A DNA stretch of 64,000 nt. Origin: Pseudoalteromonas peptidolytica (GTDB lineage: Bacteria; Pseudomonadota; Gammaproteobacteria; Enterobacterales; Alteromonadaceae). The stretch spans positions 1 through 64,000 of the forward strand of contig NZ_WEHZ01000020.1 of the NCBI RefSeq assembly GCF_012641745.1, written 5' to 3'. A program made the position numbers and the translations under genes. Within the stretch, counting starts at the first letter, position 1. The number at the start of each line of letters is the position of its first letter. Shown one piece after another: positions 44,861 through 53,687 of this stretch. The notes beneath the pieces are model-generated. The model saw nothing but the letters and a program-made list of their open reading frames with translations, was not told where the DNA came from and did no database searches.

Positions 44861-44872
44861 GAGTCGAGACAG

Positions 44873-46168
44873 ATGAGCCAAGAACTTCAATATTTAACAG
44901 GGTTTGGTAATGAGTTTGAAAGTGAAGCATTGCCGAGCGCTTTACCTATCGGTCAATTTTCACCGCAAAAAGTAAAATACGACCTTTATGCAGAGCAATA
45001 TAACACTACAGCATTTACAGCACCTCGGGCTGATAACCGCAGAAATTGGTTTTACCGTATTCGCCCCTCCGTTTTACAAGGGGAATACGAGGCCATTGAT
45101 AATGGTTTACTGCGCACAGCCCCTATTACAGAGGTAGCGACTCCACCTTCTATGTTGCGTTGGGATCCTATCGATATACCACAAGAGAAAACGGATTTTA
45201 TCGATGGCTTGGTCACTATGGCAGCTAACGGCAGTGCCAACGGACAAAGCGGAATAGGTATTCATGTATATGTTGCTAACGCATCGATGGAGGGACGTTA
45301 CTTTTATAATGCGGATGGCGAATTGCTATTCGTCCCACAACAAGGTGAACTCGTTTTACATACAGAGTGCGGAAAACTCGCGATTAAACCAGGTGAGATT
45401 GCCGTTATCCCTCGTGGGATCAAATTTAGAGTTGAGCTATTCAGCGATACAGTGCGCGGTTATATTTGTGAAAACTACGGCAATCCCTACATCCTGCCGG
45501 AGCGAGGCCCCGTTGGCGCAAATGGTTATACTAACGAGCGTGATTTCCAATACCCAGTGGCTGCCTTTGAAGACATAGAAGGCGATTTTGAACTGGTTGC
45601 CAAGTTCAACGGTAACTTATTTCGCTGTGACATTGGCCACTCGCCACTTGATGTGGTTGCATGGACAGGTAATAGCGCTCCATACAAATATGACTTAGCG
45701 CGATTTAACGTGATGAATACTGTAAGTTTTGATCACCCCGATCCATCAATATTCACTGTACTGACTTCGCCATCAGGCACACCAGGTGTTGCCAATGTAG
45801 ACTTTGTGATCTTCCCACCGCGCTGGATGGTGGCAGAAAATACCTTCCGCCCTCCTTATTATCACCGTAATATCATGAGTGAGTTTATGGGGTTGATCGA
45901 AGGGGTCTACGACGCAAAAGAGCATGGCTTTGTACCTGGTGGTATGAGCCTGCATAACTGCATGTCTCCACATGGTCCAGAAGCGGATGTATTTGAAAAA
46001 GCGAGCAATGCAGAGCTTGCGCCGCAACGCTATGAAAACACGCTCGCGTTTATGTTTGAGTCACGTTACATTATCTCTCCAACAAAGTATGCTCTTGAAG
46101 GCAAAGCACGTCAGCCTAATTATGCTGATTGCTGGAAAGGCATTAAAAAGTACTTTAAAGGAGCATAA
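44873..46168 (+). CDS. hmgA: Homogentisate 1,2-dioxygenase
   Basis: 431 residues, the family's usual length. It opens [18 protein letters not shown] and contains [32 protein letters not shown], then [16 protein letters not shown] and [14 protein letters not shown], where the Fe(II) ligands (two His, one Glu) lie. It opens the ring of homogentisate to maleylacetoacetate in tyrosine and phenylalanine breakdown, in the cytoplasm. AAGGAG precedes the ATG. maiA follows after 5 bp. No fumarylacetoacetase or 4-hydroxyphenylpyruvate dioxygenase is adjacent. Confidence 0.97.
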   Translation: MSQELQYLTGFGNEFESEALPSALPIGQFSPQKVKYDLYAEQYNTTAFTAPRADNRRNWFYRIRPSVLQGEYEAIDNGLLRTAPITEVATPPSMLRWDPIDIPQEKTDFIDGLVTMAANGSANGQSGIGIHVYVANASMEGRYFYNADGELLFVPQQGELVLHTECGKLAIKPGEIAVIPRGIKFRVELFSDTVRGYICENYGNPYILPERGPVGANGYTNERDFQYPVAAFEDIEGDFELVAKFNGNLFRCDIGHSPLDVVAWTGNSAPYKYDLARFNVMNTVSFDHPDPSIFTVLTSPSGTPGVANVDFVIFPPRWMVAENTFRPPYYHRNIMSEFMGLIEGVYDAKEHGFVPGGMSLHNCMSPHGPEADVFEKASNAELAPQRYENTLAFMFESRYIISPTKYALEGKARQPNYADCWKGIKKYFKGA

Positions 46169-46173
46169 AGATT

Positions 46174-46803
46174 ATGTTGAAACTGTATACTTATTTTCGT
46201 TCCTCAGCCGCCTACCGTGTGCGTATTGCTTTAAACTTAAAGGGTTTAGACCACGAATTAGTGCCTGTGAACTTGCTTAAATCAGAGCAAAGCGCAGAGG
46301 CATATTTAAGTAAAAATGGTCAAGGCTTACTGCCTGCTTTAGAAACAGAGTATGGCGTCCTTGCACAATCTTTAGCAATACTGGAGTGGTTGGAAGAAAC
46401 GCAAAGCGGCCAAGCTTTGTTACCTCAAGATTCATGGCAGAAAGCGCAAGTAAGAAGTTTTTGCTATGCCATCGCTTGTGATATCCACCCTATTGATAAT
46501 TTACGTGTACTTAAATACTTATCAAACGAGCTAGGCGCATCTGACGACCAGAAAAACGAATGGTATCGTCATTGGGTTATCGAGGGCTTTAAAAAGCTAG
46601 AACCTATGATTGGTGATGATCAATTTTGCTTTGGTACAGAGCCTACACTAGCCGACGTTTGTTTAGTGCCACAAGTATTTAATGCACTGCGTTTTAAAGT
46701 GGATATGACTGCATTTCCTAAGATCGCTCGAGTATATGAGCATTGCAATACGCTAAGCGCGTTTTCCGATGCCGCGCCTGAAAATCAATTAGATGCACAG
46801 TAA
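46174..46803 (+). CDS. maiA: Maleylacetoacetate isomerase
   Basis: 209 residues, zeta-class glutathione transferase. It has the characteristic SSxxYRVR stretch (YFRSSAAYRVRIALNLKG), then INPxGxLPxLE-like LSKNGQGLLPALE, LAQSLAILEWLEE and CDIHPIDNLRVLKYL. It isomerises maleylacetoacetate to fumarylacetoacetate using glutathione, directly after HmgA. AAAGGAG lies 5-12 bp upstream, and the genes are 5 bp apart, so they are co-transcribed. Confidence 0.95.
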   Translation: MLKLYTYFRSSAAYRVRIALNLKGLDHELVPVNLLKSEQSAEAYLSKNGQGLLPALETEYGVLAQSLAILEWLEETQSGQALLPQDSWQKAQVRSFCYAIACDIHPIDNLRVLKYLSNELGASDDQKNEWYRHWVIEGFKKLEPMIGDDQFCFGTEPTLADVCLVPQVFNALRFKVDMTAFPKIARVYEHCNTLSAFSDAAPENQLDAQ

Positions 46804-46827
46804 CTTAATTACGAGATAGATCCTTTG

Positions 46828-46860
46828 TACGGGGTAATATGGCGCGCATATCACCCCGTA
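46828..46860. terminator. Shared hairpin after maiA
   Basis: TACGGGGTAATATG (46828-46841) pairs with CATATCACCCCGTA (46847-46860), one mismatch. It lies between maiA and the convergent TIGR02647 gene. Confidence 0.75.
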
Positions 46861-46872
46861 AATCAAACCTTT

Positions 46873-47109
46873 TTATTTCAGCGCGCTATAAACGTGATCA
46901 AAATGGCCGATAAGGTCATGGCCCAAATCGGTTAAGTACCCTCCATCGGGGCTATCAATAACCCCTTTTTCAAATAGACGCATCGCAGCGCCCTGGATCC
47001 CTTCTGGTGCATTACTGTGAATTTTAATCCCCTGATGTAAACTATGCCTAGGAAACCTGGCAAGTAAGGTTAGCTCATCCAATAATTTTTGATCTAATGC
47101 CATTGTCAT
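46873..47109 (-). CDS. TIGR02647-family conserved small protein
   Basis: 78 residues from the first ATG at 47109, or 76 from 47103, which is better spaced from GGAAAA. The pattern LLDELTLLARFP..SLHQGIKIHSNAPEGIQGAAMRLFEKGVIDSPDGGYLTDLGHDLIGHF is that of TIGR02647, a small cytoplasmic family resembling a winged helix and often linked to DNA-binding roles. Function unknown. It is divergent from the DUF1496 gene with about 50 bp between. Confidence 0.8.
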   Translation of the reverse strand: MTMALDQKLLDELTLLARFPRHSLHQGIKIHSNAPEGIQGAAMRLFEKGVIDSPDGGYLTDLGHDLIGHFDHVYSALK

Positions 47110-47163
47110 TTTTCCTTATTCTTCTATATTCTTTTTACACTCTAGTTCAAAATTTTAAATTTG

Positions 47164-47445
47164 ATGAAGTTTTTAATAGGTTTAATAACAGCAACTTTGA
47201 TCTCACCCAGTGTTTTGGCACTAAGTCCCCACGAGTTAAGACTTTATGGCGAGTTACCCAAACGAGTATGTTGGTACCAAGGACAGTCATATAGCGAAGG
47301 CGCACTGCTGCAGCAATTCGATATGCTCTTTGTATGTGCTCCCAAAAAACACAACGAAGACAATGGTCAGCTTATTTGGATTAAAGCTGATACATCAGGT
47401 AAACCAATAAGGCCTGAAATTATCAAGAAAATTCAGGTAAACTAA
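47164..47445 (+). CDS. DUF1496-family small secreted protein
   Basis: 93 residues from ATG 47164; the TTG at 47161 is the first codon of the open frame but not needed. A signal peptide (about 1-20, VLAL) precedes KRVCWYQGQSYSEGALLQQFDMLFVCA, the DUF1496 signature with two cysteines that probably form a disulfide. Function unknown. It is 33 bp ahead of the DUF2132 gene on the same strand, so the two may be an operon. Confidence 0.75.
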   Translation: MKFLIGLITATLISPSVLALSPHELRLYGELPKRVCWYQGQSYSEGALLQQFDMLFVCAPKKHNEDNGQLIWIKADTSGKPIRPEIIKKIQVN

Positions 47446-47478
47446 CAACAATTATAGTAGTCAATATAGAAGCAATTA

Positions 47479-47721
47479 ATGAGTACCCAAGCAAACAACC
47501 CACTACATGGGGTCAAGCTAGAAGAAATAATTATTAAACTAGAGCAACAGCTTGGCTGGAAAGCCATGTCAGCCGCCGTGGACATAAACTGTTTTAAGGA
47601 TAACCCGAGCGTTAAATCCAGTTTAAAGTTTTTACGACGAACGCCTTGGGCTCGAGCAAAAGTAGAACAGCTATACCTTGATACCTTTCATGGTTTTCAA
47701 TGGCCTGAGATAAAAAAATAG
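47479..47721 (+). CDS. DUF2132 (VF530-like) protein
   Basis: 80 residues: NNPLHGVKLEEIIIKLEQQLGWKAMS, INCFKDNPSVKSSLKFLRRTPWARAKVEQLY. This is the full VF530 pattern; the Vibrio fischeri member has a known structure and was proposed to bind DNA. No enzymatic residues. It follows DUF1496 by 33 bp. Confidence 0.85.
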   Translation: MSTQANNPLHGVKLEEIIIKLEQQLGWKAMSAAVDINCFKDNPSVKSSLKFLRRTPWARAKVEQLYLDTFHGFQWPEIKK

Positions 47722-47757
47722 TCCGGCTTATCTTCCCTTCTATTTTCAAATTTAAAA

Positions 47758-47789
47758 TCGAGCTCATCGCTCTATACTGGTGAGCTCGA
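47758..47789 (+). terminator. Hairpin after the DUF2132 gene
   Basis: TCGAGCTCA (47758-47766) pairs with TGAGCTCGA (47781-47789) over a 14-nt loop. It lies between the convergent DUF2132 and SBP genes. Confidence 0.6.
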
Positions 47790-47892
47790 ACAAACAGCCT
47801 ATCCAGCTTAAAAAGTCTTGTTACCAAGCCCTATTTTGCCCATTCCTAGCATCATCATCGCTATCTGCTTTAAAGCTTCTTGGGTGCTTGAG

Positions 47893-48603
47893 CTAATGCG
47901 CTGAATAATGAGATTGATAGGTTTCATGTATTTTATTAAGAATGTATTTGGGCACATTTTTGTTACACGCGAAATATAATGATGTACTGAAGTCATCCAA
48001 AGTATACACCGGTTCCAATAAATAAGCCGTTTGCTCTTGTGTTCTTCGAAACCTAAACTGAGCATCACTCAATACCACCAAATCAACAAAGTCTTTCCTT
48101 GTATTAAGTAACTCAAACACTTTATCAAAAGAGTTGATGATTAATAGTTGCTTTCCTTCTATAAAGCCATGCTCCATCAAAAACTGGTGGCTAAAGTTAT
48201 CCCTTATTACCGCCGTGCGATAACGTTTGGCATCCTCTAAAGACTCTAATTCAATTTCATTTTCGCGAAGCCCATAAAAAGAGGTCGTAAAGGCATCAAT
48301 AGGAAACACCCATTCAAACTCATTTTCTCTTACGTTGTTTCGAGCAGTTGAAAAGACACAAGTATCATCTTTTCTTAATGCGGCATTGTAAGCTGCTGGC
48401 CAAGTGAGTACGTTAATGGTGTATTTTATCCCTGCATCGTCGAGCACCGTTTTCACTTTATCGGCCGCTCGCCCTATCAATTCTCCTTTTTCATTCTGAT
48501 ATTGAAAATCCGGAAAGTTCTCAGTCACGATATTCAAGGTAAACGCGCCAGCACAGAAACTAGTTACTAGTGTGCCCATACAAAACCAAAGTATACCCTT
48601 CAT
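47893..48603 (-). CDS. Orphan SBP_bac_3-type periplasmic binding protein
   Basis: 236 residues from ATG 48603 (GGGAGAGTTTC upstream); an earlier in-frame start at 48657 has no ribosome site. Signal peptide (about 1-21, CAGAF). The body follows the amino-acid-type SBP_bac_3 fold: LNIVTENFPDFQYQNEKGELIGRAADKV, CVFSTARNNVRENEFEWVFPID, then YRTAVIRDN and DFVDLVVLSDAQFRF. No transporter genes adjoin it. Such orphans are common in Alteromonadales and Shewanella. Ligand unknown. Confidence 0.8.
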   Translation of the reverse strand: MKGILWFCMGTLVTSFCAGAFTLNIVTENFPDFQYQNEKGELIGRAADKVKTVLDDAGIKYTINVLTWPAAYNAALRKDDTCVFSTARNNVRENEFEWVFPIDAFTTSFYGLRENEIELESLEDAKRYRTAVIRDNFSHQFLMEHGFIEGKQLLIINSFDKVFELLNTRKDFVDLVVLSDAQFRFRRTQEQTAYLLEPVYTLDDFSTSLYFACNKNVPKYILNKIHETYQSHYSAH

Positions 48604-48700
48604 GAAACTCTCCCGTAGTGACTTGAATAATATAGTCTTAACTTGGAAGTTGAGCAATTTTTAACACAAAATGAAAGTTTTGGGAGAAGAGCAGACGTTA

Positions 48701-48913
48701 TACCAATTTGACTTAATACTTGCTCAATTTGAAGGAGTCAATCTGACGCTAACCGCGTTAAAAATTTATTATTTAGAACATATAAATAGCAAAATTTCTG
48801 CCTTGCTTATATGGATGTAGGTACCTTAGCGACAGTAGGACGCGGTAGCGGAGTTATCGACAAGATTTTCTCGCCTCAAAATAGACCACTTCACTTAATT
48901 AAGAAAATTGGTA
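48701..48913 (-). repeat. Dispersed MITE-like element, full-length copy D (213 bp)
   Basis: Starts TACCAATTTGACTTAATAC and ends AAGAAAATTGGTA. Compared with A it has about 52 extra bp (CTTATATGGATGTAGGTACC ... GGTAGCGGAG) between GCCTTG and TTATCGACAAG. It lies between the SBP gene and the arginase-family gene and defines the longer subtype with copy E. Confidence 0.85.
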
Positions 48914-48981
48914 TTAGTTTTTTTAACTGGAGATATGGTGGGTAAAACTAGATCACCCACCACTGACATAAGCAAGGTTTT

Positions 48982-50094
48982 TTAGCTGTTGTTAATCGCA
49001 TCGATTAAAAATGCGCTTAACTTGGCACCTTCTCTTAGTGTCGTTTCTGAGCTTGATTGACCGGCTAAAGAACTGTCGGTGAACGGCGCGATTTCCATCA
49101 TATCTGCACCAGTTATCTTAAACTCTTCATGCAATGCGCTTAAAATCAACATCGCTTCTTCTGGCGTCATGCCTCCAGCTTCAGGTGTCCCTGTCGCTGA
49201 AGCAAATGCTTCATCTAACGCGTCAATATCGAAACTAACATACAGCTCTTCAACACCATCAGCTTTTAACTGTGCGATAACTTCGTCAACGATTGCTTGC
49301 GCTCCGCGTTCTCTAATTTCATGCGCCCAGTGTTGTTTCACACCAAATGTCGATTCCCAATGCGATTTAGGCTTACCACTTGAGCGGATCCCAAATTGCA
49401 CGAGATGAGAAGGTGCAGGCAGAAACTCCAAAATATGTGTACACCAAGAACCGAAGCATAAATCAATACCTAAGCGCTCAACCAGTAAATCCGTATGCGC
49501 GTCAAAATGAATAATTGCTGTTTTTATACCGCGAGCACGTTTTGCTTTCAGGTACGATTTGGTAAGCGGATAGCTAATCGAATGGTCGCCACCTATACCA
49601 AAGATACCCTTATCAGGGTAATTCTCGTAAAAACCATCACAGACATCTTCTGTAATGGATAAAGGTGACACGTAATATTCACTCTCAGGGTCTGCATAGA
49701 GCGCTTTTTGACAATTACTGATCGTACTCTCATTTAGGTACTTATCATGAAGCAGATGCGGAATAACTCTTACATCACCAAGATCAAAAGCACTTGTGTG
49801 CGGCTGTTGCTCTATTAGTGTGGAACGTAAAAATAGAGGTCCCCAATTCGCTCCGCGTAAAATACCGCCACCACAATCTGAACTAATTCCCAAAATGGCT
49901 GCTTTTTTTTCACTATCAGTAAGGCTATTCAAAGATGCTTTCCACAGGGTGTCAATACCTTCAGTTTGCCCATATAGCTTTTGTCTCAACGCATCCTTTC
50001 TCTCTTTTGCAGTGTTTACGGTGAAAACACCATCCCCCGGTGGACATAAACAGTGCTCCAGTTTTTTGTGGAATTGTTGTTTACTATCAGACAT
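48982..50094 (-). CDS. Arginase/agmatinase-family ureohydrolase
   Basis: 370 residues. The two-manganese site is intact: GIGGDHS, HFDAHTD and SFDIDALD supply the His and four Asp ligands, with ELGG-type ends replaced by DMMEIAPF. The family hydrolyses guanidino groups (arginine, agmatine, formiminoglutamate, guanidinobutyrate) to urea or formamide. An N-terminal extension of about 60 residues is longer than in E. coli SpeB. No hut or spe genes are adjacent, so the substrate remains open. A 23-bp imperfect palindrome lies 52 bp upstream. Confidence 0.85.
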   Translation of the reverse strand: MSDSKQQFHKKLEHCLCPPGDGVFTVNTAKERKDALRQKLYGQTEGIDTLWKASLNSLTDSEKKAAILGISSDCGGGILRGANWGPLFLRSTLIEQQPHTSAFDLGDVRVIPHLLHDKYLNESTISNCQKALYADPESEYYVSPLSITEDVCDGFYENYPDKGIFGIGGDHSISYPLTKSYLKAKRARGIKTAIIHFDAHTDLLVERLGIDLCFGSWCTHILEFLPAPSHLVQFGIRSSGKPKSHWESTFGVKQHWAHEIRERGAQAIVDEVIAQLKADGVEELYVSFDIDALDEAFASATGTPEAGGMTPEEAMLILSALHEEFKITGADMMEIAPFTDSSLAGQSSSETTLREGAKLSAFLIDAINNS

Positions 50095-50145
50095 CGCTAT
50101 CCCCTTTTTTGTGAATAATCATGCGATTCGGAAAATTCCAGCCAA

Positions 50146-50168
50146 CTTATTCACGATATTCGTGTAAG
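50146..50168. promoter_or_regulatory. Imperfect palindrome upstream of the arginase-family gene
   Basis: CTTA-TT-CACG (50146-50155) and CGTGTAAG (50161-50168) form an 8-bp inverted repeat with a 2-nt bulge. A regulator site is possible. The rest of the stretch up to 50329 shows nothing. Confidence 0.35.
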
Positions 50169-50329
50169 AGTTGCCTTCAAGATCAGCCCAAATCTCAGAA
50201 ACATTGCCAGAAAACAAGTTAACTTAATAATAATCATGCACTTAGCAAATTATCATACTCGTTTTTCGTTAGCTTGAATCTGCGCGTTAGATATAAGTTG
50301 GTGAACGTATAACAGCTTAAATTGGGAAG

Positions 50330-50370
50330 TCAACCAAAGCGTATTGATGCAAGCAATACACTCTGGTTGA
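50330..50370 (-). terminator. Strong hairpin downstream of the DUF2189 gene
   Basis: TCAACCAAAGCGTATTG (50330-50346) pairs with CAATACACTCTGGTTGA (50354-50370), with two mismatches. It is 22 bp after the stop. No T-run. Confidence 0.6.
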
Positions 50371-50391
50371 TTATTCATAGAGGATGTTTAG

Positions 50392-51171
50392 TTATTCGTA
50401 ATGACGCGGTACTTTGGTTTTAATAACAGCGATATACCCATGCCAACTGGCGTATGCAAGCAGTGGCATAATCACGATAAAGCCAGCAGTTCCAGTAGCA
50501 AACCCGACCATAACGAGGAATACCAAAATTCCACACCACACAACCATAGCGCCGAAATTCTCTTTCACGGCATGCATAGAGCTTATCACTGCTGTCATAA
50601 TATCGACGCGACGCTCCATCATGATTTGTGGGGTAAATGCCGAAATTGCAAACACACATACCAGTAAGATCCCTCCCACAATAGAGCCCAAGGCTAAAAA
50701 TGCTGAGAGTTGCTCAAATGTGGGGTTGGGTACGTTTGGATACAGAGCGTGAATTAGTGCTGCAAGGCGCATCCACACGATCATGATAACCATTAATAGC
50801 ACTGCAAACCCCCACTCTCCTGCGGGGTTTCTAAACATAGACTTCAGGCTATGTATCAAAGTTGGCTTGTGACCTTTCTCTAATTCCCATGCAACATCAT
50901 ACAACCCCGCGGCAAAAGCAGGGCCAATTAATGCAAAGGCAACAGCTGCAGGCAGGATCACCAAATGGGTGCCAGATTGATACACAAGCCACATGATGGT
51001 AGCTGGAATTAAGGTAAAGATCAGTCCGTATAGTAAACTAAGTAAAGGGGCATTAGCCAAATCTTTGCACGCTAGTGCAAGCCAATGAAACGGCGCCATC
51101 GCAGGTACTTTATTGCACTCAAAGCAACGCGCAAACTGGTGATTTTTATCTATAGAATGTGTAGCAGGCAT
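50392..51171 (-). CDS. DUF2189 integral membrane protein
   Basis: 259 residues from ATG 51171, where GAGGA is 6-7 bp upstream; the ATG at 51177 is too close to it. About six membrane segments. The start WLALACKDLANAPLLSLLYGLIFTLI is the DUF2189 signature. Members are multi-pass inner-membrane proteins with no known function, often called cytochrome c oxidase-associated in old annotations. CFECNKV near the N-terminus has two cysteines. It is divergent from udp. Confidence 0.85.
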   Translation of the reverse strand: MPATHSIDKNHQFARCFECNKVPAMAPFHWLALACKDLANAPLLSLLYGLIFTLIPATIMWLVYQSGTHLVILPAAVAFALIGPAFAAGLYDVAWELEKGHKPTLIHSLKSMFRNPAGEWGFAVLLMVIMIVWMRLAALIHALYPNVPNPTFEQLSAFLALGSIVGGILLVCVFAISAFTPQIMMERRVDIMTAVISSMHAVKENFGAMVVWCGILVFLVMVGFATGTAGFIVIMPLLAYASWHGYIAVIKTKVPRHYE

Positions 51172-51268
51172 AACCATTCCTCGTAGTTGCTCTCATGTTT
51201 AGGTTTAGTGGAACATTGACAATCCCGCAAGCTAGAACAAGCTATAATTTAAGAATCGCCGCGCCCAA

Positions 51269-51286
51269 ACAGGACATCTGTCCTGT
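51269..51286. promoter_or_regulatory. Perfect 18-bp palindrome between DUF2189 gene and udp
   Basis: ACAGGACA-TC-TGTCCTGT has exact 8-bp arms. It lies 55 bp before the udp start and 98 bp before the DUF2189 start. A TATAAT sits at 51243-51248. I do not recognise the regulator. A short RNA hairpin is the alternative. Confidence 0.5.
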
Positions 51287-51340
51287 ACTTGAAAGGCATT
51301 AACTATAAACATTACGCTTTACTAATCACTAAGGTTTACT

Positions 51341-52105
51341 ATGGAAAAGGTATTTCACTTAGGTCTTACCAAAGCCGACCTAAAAGGCGCCTCACTCGCA
51401 ATTGTTCCGGGTGATCCAGAACGTTCAAAGCGTATCTCTGAATATTTAGACTCTCCGGTGTGCTTAGCACAAACTCGCGAATTTCATATCTACCTTGGCT
51501 TTTTAAATGAAAGTCCAGTAGTAATTTGCTCAACAGGTATTGGTGGTCCATCAACTTCCATCGCTGTTGAAGAGCTAGCCCAACTTGGTATCACCACTTT
51601 TCTAAGAATTGGTACAACAGGCGCTATTCAGCCACACATCAATGAAGGGGATATCCTAGTTAGTACTGCCTCTGTGCGCTTAGATGGCGCTAGCCAACAT
51701 TTTGCACCAATTGAATTTCCAGCGGTGTCCGACTTTGGCGCTACTTCAGCAATGGTTCAAGCATGTGAATCGCTAGGTATTACCCATCATGTCGGTATCA
51801 CAGCATCAAGCGACACTTTTTATCCAGGCCAAGAGCGTTATGACACTTACTCAGGATATGTACGTAAGGCATACCAAGGCTCGTGTGCTGAGTGGCAAAA
51901 GTTAAATGTTATGAATTACGAAATGGAGTCTGCAACCTTATTCACTATGTGTGCAGCATTAGGGTTAAAAGCAGCTTGCCTTGCAGGCGTACTCGTGAAC
52001 AGAACACGTCAAGAGATACCTAATGTCGACCACCATGACGTCGAGAAAAAAGCGGTTACTGCGGTACTAAAAGCGGCGGACATCCTTTTACATCAACACA
52101 AGTAA
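51341..52105 (+). CDS. udp: Uridine phosphorylase
   Basis: 254 residues, near E. coli Udp (253). Conserved sites: VPGDPERS (phosphate), [28 protein letters not shown], and [12 protein letters not shown] (ribose and base contact). It splits uridine and phosphate to uracil and ribose-1-phosphate in the cytoplasm. It faces the cytidine deaminase gene, so cytidine to uridine to uracil can run from this pair. Confidence 0.96.
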   Translation: MEKVFHLGLTKADLKGASLAIVPGDPERSKRISEYLDSPVCLAQTREFHIYLGFLNESPVVICSTGIGGPSTSIAVEELAQLGITTFLRIGTTGAIQPHINEGDILVSTASVRLDGASQHFAPIEFPAVSDFGATSAMVQACESLGITHHVGITASSDTFYPGQERYDTYSGYVRKAYQGSCAEWQKLNVMNYEMESATLFTMCAALGLKAACLAGVLVNRTRQEIPNVDHHDVEKKAVTAVLKAADILLHQHK

Positions 52106-52177
52106 AATTACTTCTGCTTGATCTTAACTGTAATAAGTAGGTTCAAGCCGATCTTCGCTGCTAAGGCTCGAGAATTA

Positions 52178-52205
52178 TAGAGATTGAGTAGTTACTCAAT
52201 CTCTA
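52178..52205. terminator. Shared hairpin overlapping the 3' end of cdd
   Basis: TAGAGATTGAG (52178-52188) pairs with CTCAATCTCTA (52195-52205) over TAGTTA, which contains the cdd stop codon. The right arm is cdd coding sequence. It would end udp transcription as well. Confidence 0.65.
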
Positions 52206-53058
52206 CATGCCTTAATAGATTTTGCGCGTCATAGGCACTGAGCACAGCTAAACTCACCGCGTGCTGGTTCGCTTTGCCGCGTTTTTCCACAAGTGTAATT
52301 GACTCCACATCAGCGTCCAACAACGTTCTTCCTGACATTGCCAACTGACTTAATGCGCTCTGTAGCGGCGACAAACTTGGATTATAAGCTGCATTTTCAG
52401 CGTATCGGCCAAAAAAGCGCTCTCCGGTTGCTAACGTTATTTCCACCGCACTGCGATTTTTTGTGTAAGGGCAATAAGAAGCAAGATAGTGTTGATACAA
52501 CTTGTCACTTATCGTTGCAGGAAGACCCAAAACTGCTTCGCTGTGTGGATGCTGTGCAAACAGTTTTTCTTGGTTGTCTAAGTCGTCTGGACCAAATGAA
52601 GTCGGCAGCAGCGCATTGAGCGTTGTTTTGCCCGAAGGCAATAAAATATCAAGTTCTTTAGCTGTGCTTAATTCATTCATGAACTGACGACAAAAGCCAC
52701 AAGGTGCAGCATTGATTGTCATTCTTGAAATTTCTGCCGCCCCATTTAGCCACGCATTGTTGATTGCAGCTTGCTCAGCATGTACCACCAAAGAGAGAGC
52801 TTGATGAGAAAATTCAAGGTTGGCGCCTAAAAACGCTTGGCCGGACTTATCGTCCCAAGCAATAGCACCAACATAAAAATGTGAAATAGGAGGCGTTGCA
52901 AATTCTGCTGCAACTTCAAGTAACACCGCTTCCAGTTCAGACTCCAACAATTGAAAGCGTGCTTTGTAGGTAGTTAAAAGGTCATAACTGAATATTCCGC
53001 GTTTAGCTATGGCATCTTGCTTCAACGCGTTTTTTAAAGATAGTTCTTGTTTTGCCAT
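52192..53058 (-). CDS. cdd: Cytidine deaminase (dimeric, E. coli type)
   Basis: 288 residues, typical of the large dimeric form (about 294) in which the second domain lacks its zinc site. The first domain has HAEQAAINNAWL (His ligand and catalytic Glu) and PCGFCRQ (two Cys ligands). ISHFYVGAIAWDDKSGQAFLGANLEF is the nucleoside-binding start. It deaminates cytidine and deoxycytidine to uridine forms. Convergent with udp. Confidence 0.95.
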   Translation of the reverse strand: MAKQELSLKNALKQDAIAKRGIFSYDLLTTYKARFQLLESELEAVLLEVAAEFATPPISHFYVGAIAWDDKSGQAFLGANLEFSHQALSLVVHAEQAAINNAWLNGAAEISRMTINAAPCGFCRQFMNELSTAKELDILLPSGKTTLNALLPTSFGPDDLDNQEKLFAQHPHSEAVLGLPATISDKLYQHYLASYCPYTKNRSAVEITLATGERFFGRYAENAAYNPSLSPLQSALSQLAMSGRTLLDADVESITLVEKRGKANQHAVSLAVLSAYDAQNLLRHVEIE

Positions 53059-53101
53059 ATTGTTGTCATGTTTATCTATGGCAGGATAGTTTACGCAAGA
53101 G

Positions 53102-53470
53102 TTAGAGTCGACTCAACCATTCTCTTGCAGATTTAAAGCATTCAAAATTCTCGGCGCTGATATTAAAGCGTTTTACTTTTTGTAAGAATAAGTCGTGCAT
53201 GTAGCCTTCAAAACCCACTACTCGTGCGATATGCAGATTACCAATATGATGTACAACTTTTGGCATAATATTGACAATATCAATAGCCGCAAAACGGTGC
53301 TCTAGCTCGCTCACATCTACTAGGACTTTACTACTATTATGCTTTTTAGCGTACAAATTAGCTTTTTCATACGCGCTGACAACATCATTTGCAGTAGCAA
53401 CACCTCTGACCTTCATCATGATTAAATCATGACACTCATCGAATGTGACGCTAGTAGAAATTTTGTGCAT
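53102..53470 (-). CDS. STAS/SpoIIAA-like domain protein
   Basis: 122 residues from ATG 53470 (MHKISTSVTFDECHDLI); the open frame to 53596 adds a hydrophobic stretch without a ribosome site and is unlikely. The beta-alpha pattern MMKVRGVATANDVVSAYEKANLYAKKH, KVLVDVSELEHRFAAIDI fits SpoIIAA-like STAS domains. Role unknown; some members act in lipid binding or anti-sigma signalling. It lies between cdd and a strong bidirectional terminator. Confidence 0.65.
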   Translation of the reverse strand: MHKISTSVTFDECHDLIMMKVRGVATANDVVSAYEKANLYAKKHNSSKVLVDVSELEHRFAAIDIVNIMPKVVHHIGNLHIARVVGFEGYMHDLFLQKVKRFNISAENFECFKSAREWLSRL

Positions 53471-53600
53471 GTTTCGAAAACCTATCACCAAACTATTCTT
53501 GACTAAAACAAATATAATAACTGGTTGAACCAGCCGCGCATTGTATAGCTCAATGAGAATTACTGTCAACAAATATAAGATTAAAAAACTAAACAAAATG

Positions 53601-53636
53601 AAAAAACCAATCCATTGGGATTGGTTTTTTTTATAT
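53601..53636. terminator. Bidirectional intrinsic terminator downstream of ppc
   Basis: AAAAAACCAATCC (53601-53613) pairs with GGATTGGTTTTTT (53618-53630). T-runs flank it on both strands, so it ends ppc and blocks reading into the STAS gene. Confidence 0.9.
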
Positions 53637-53687
53637 GATCAATACAAATGTTAATTACCATGTGAATGAATTATCCCACATGGCACA

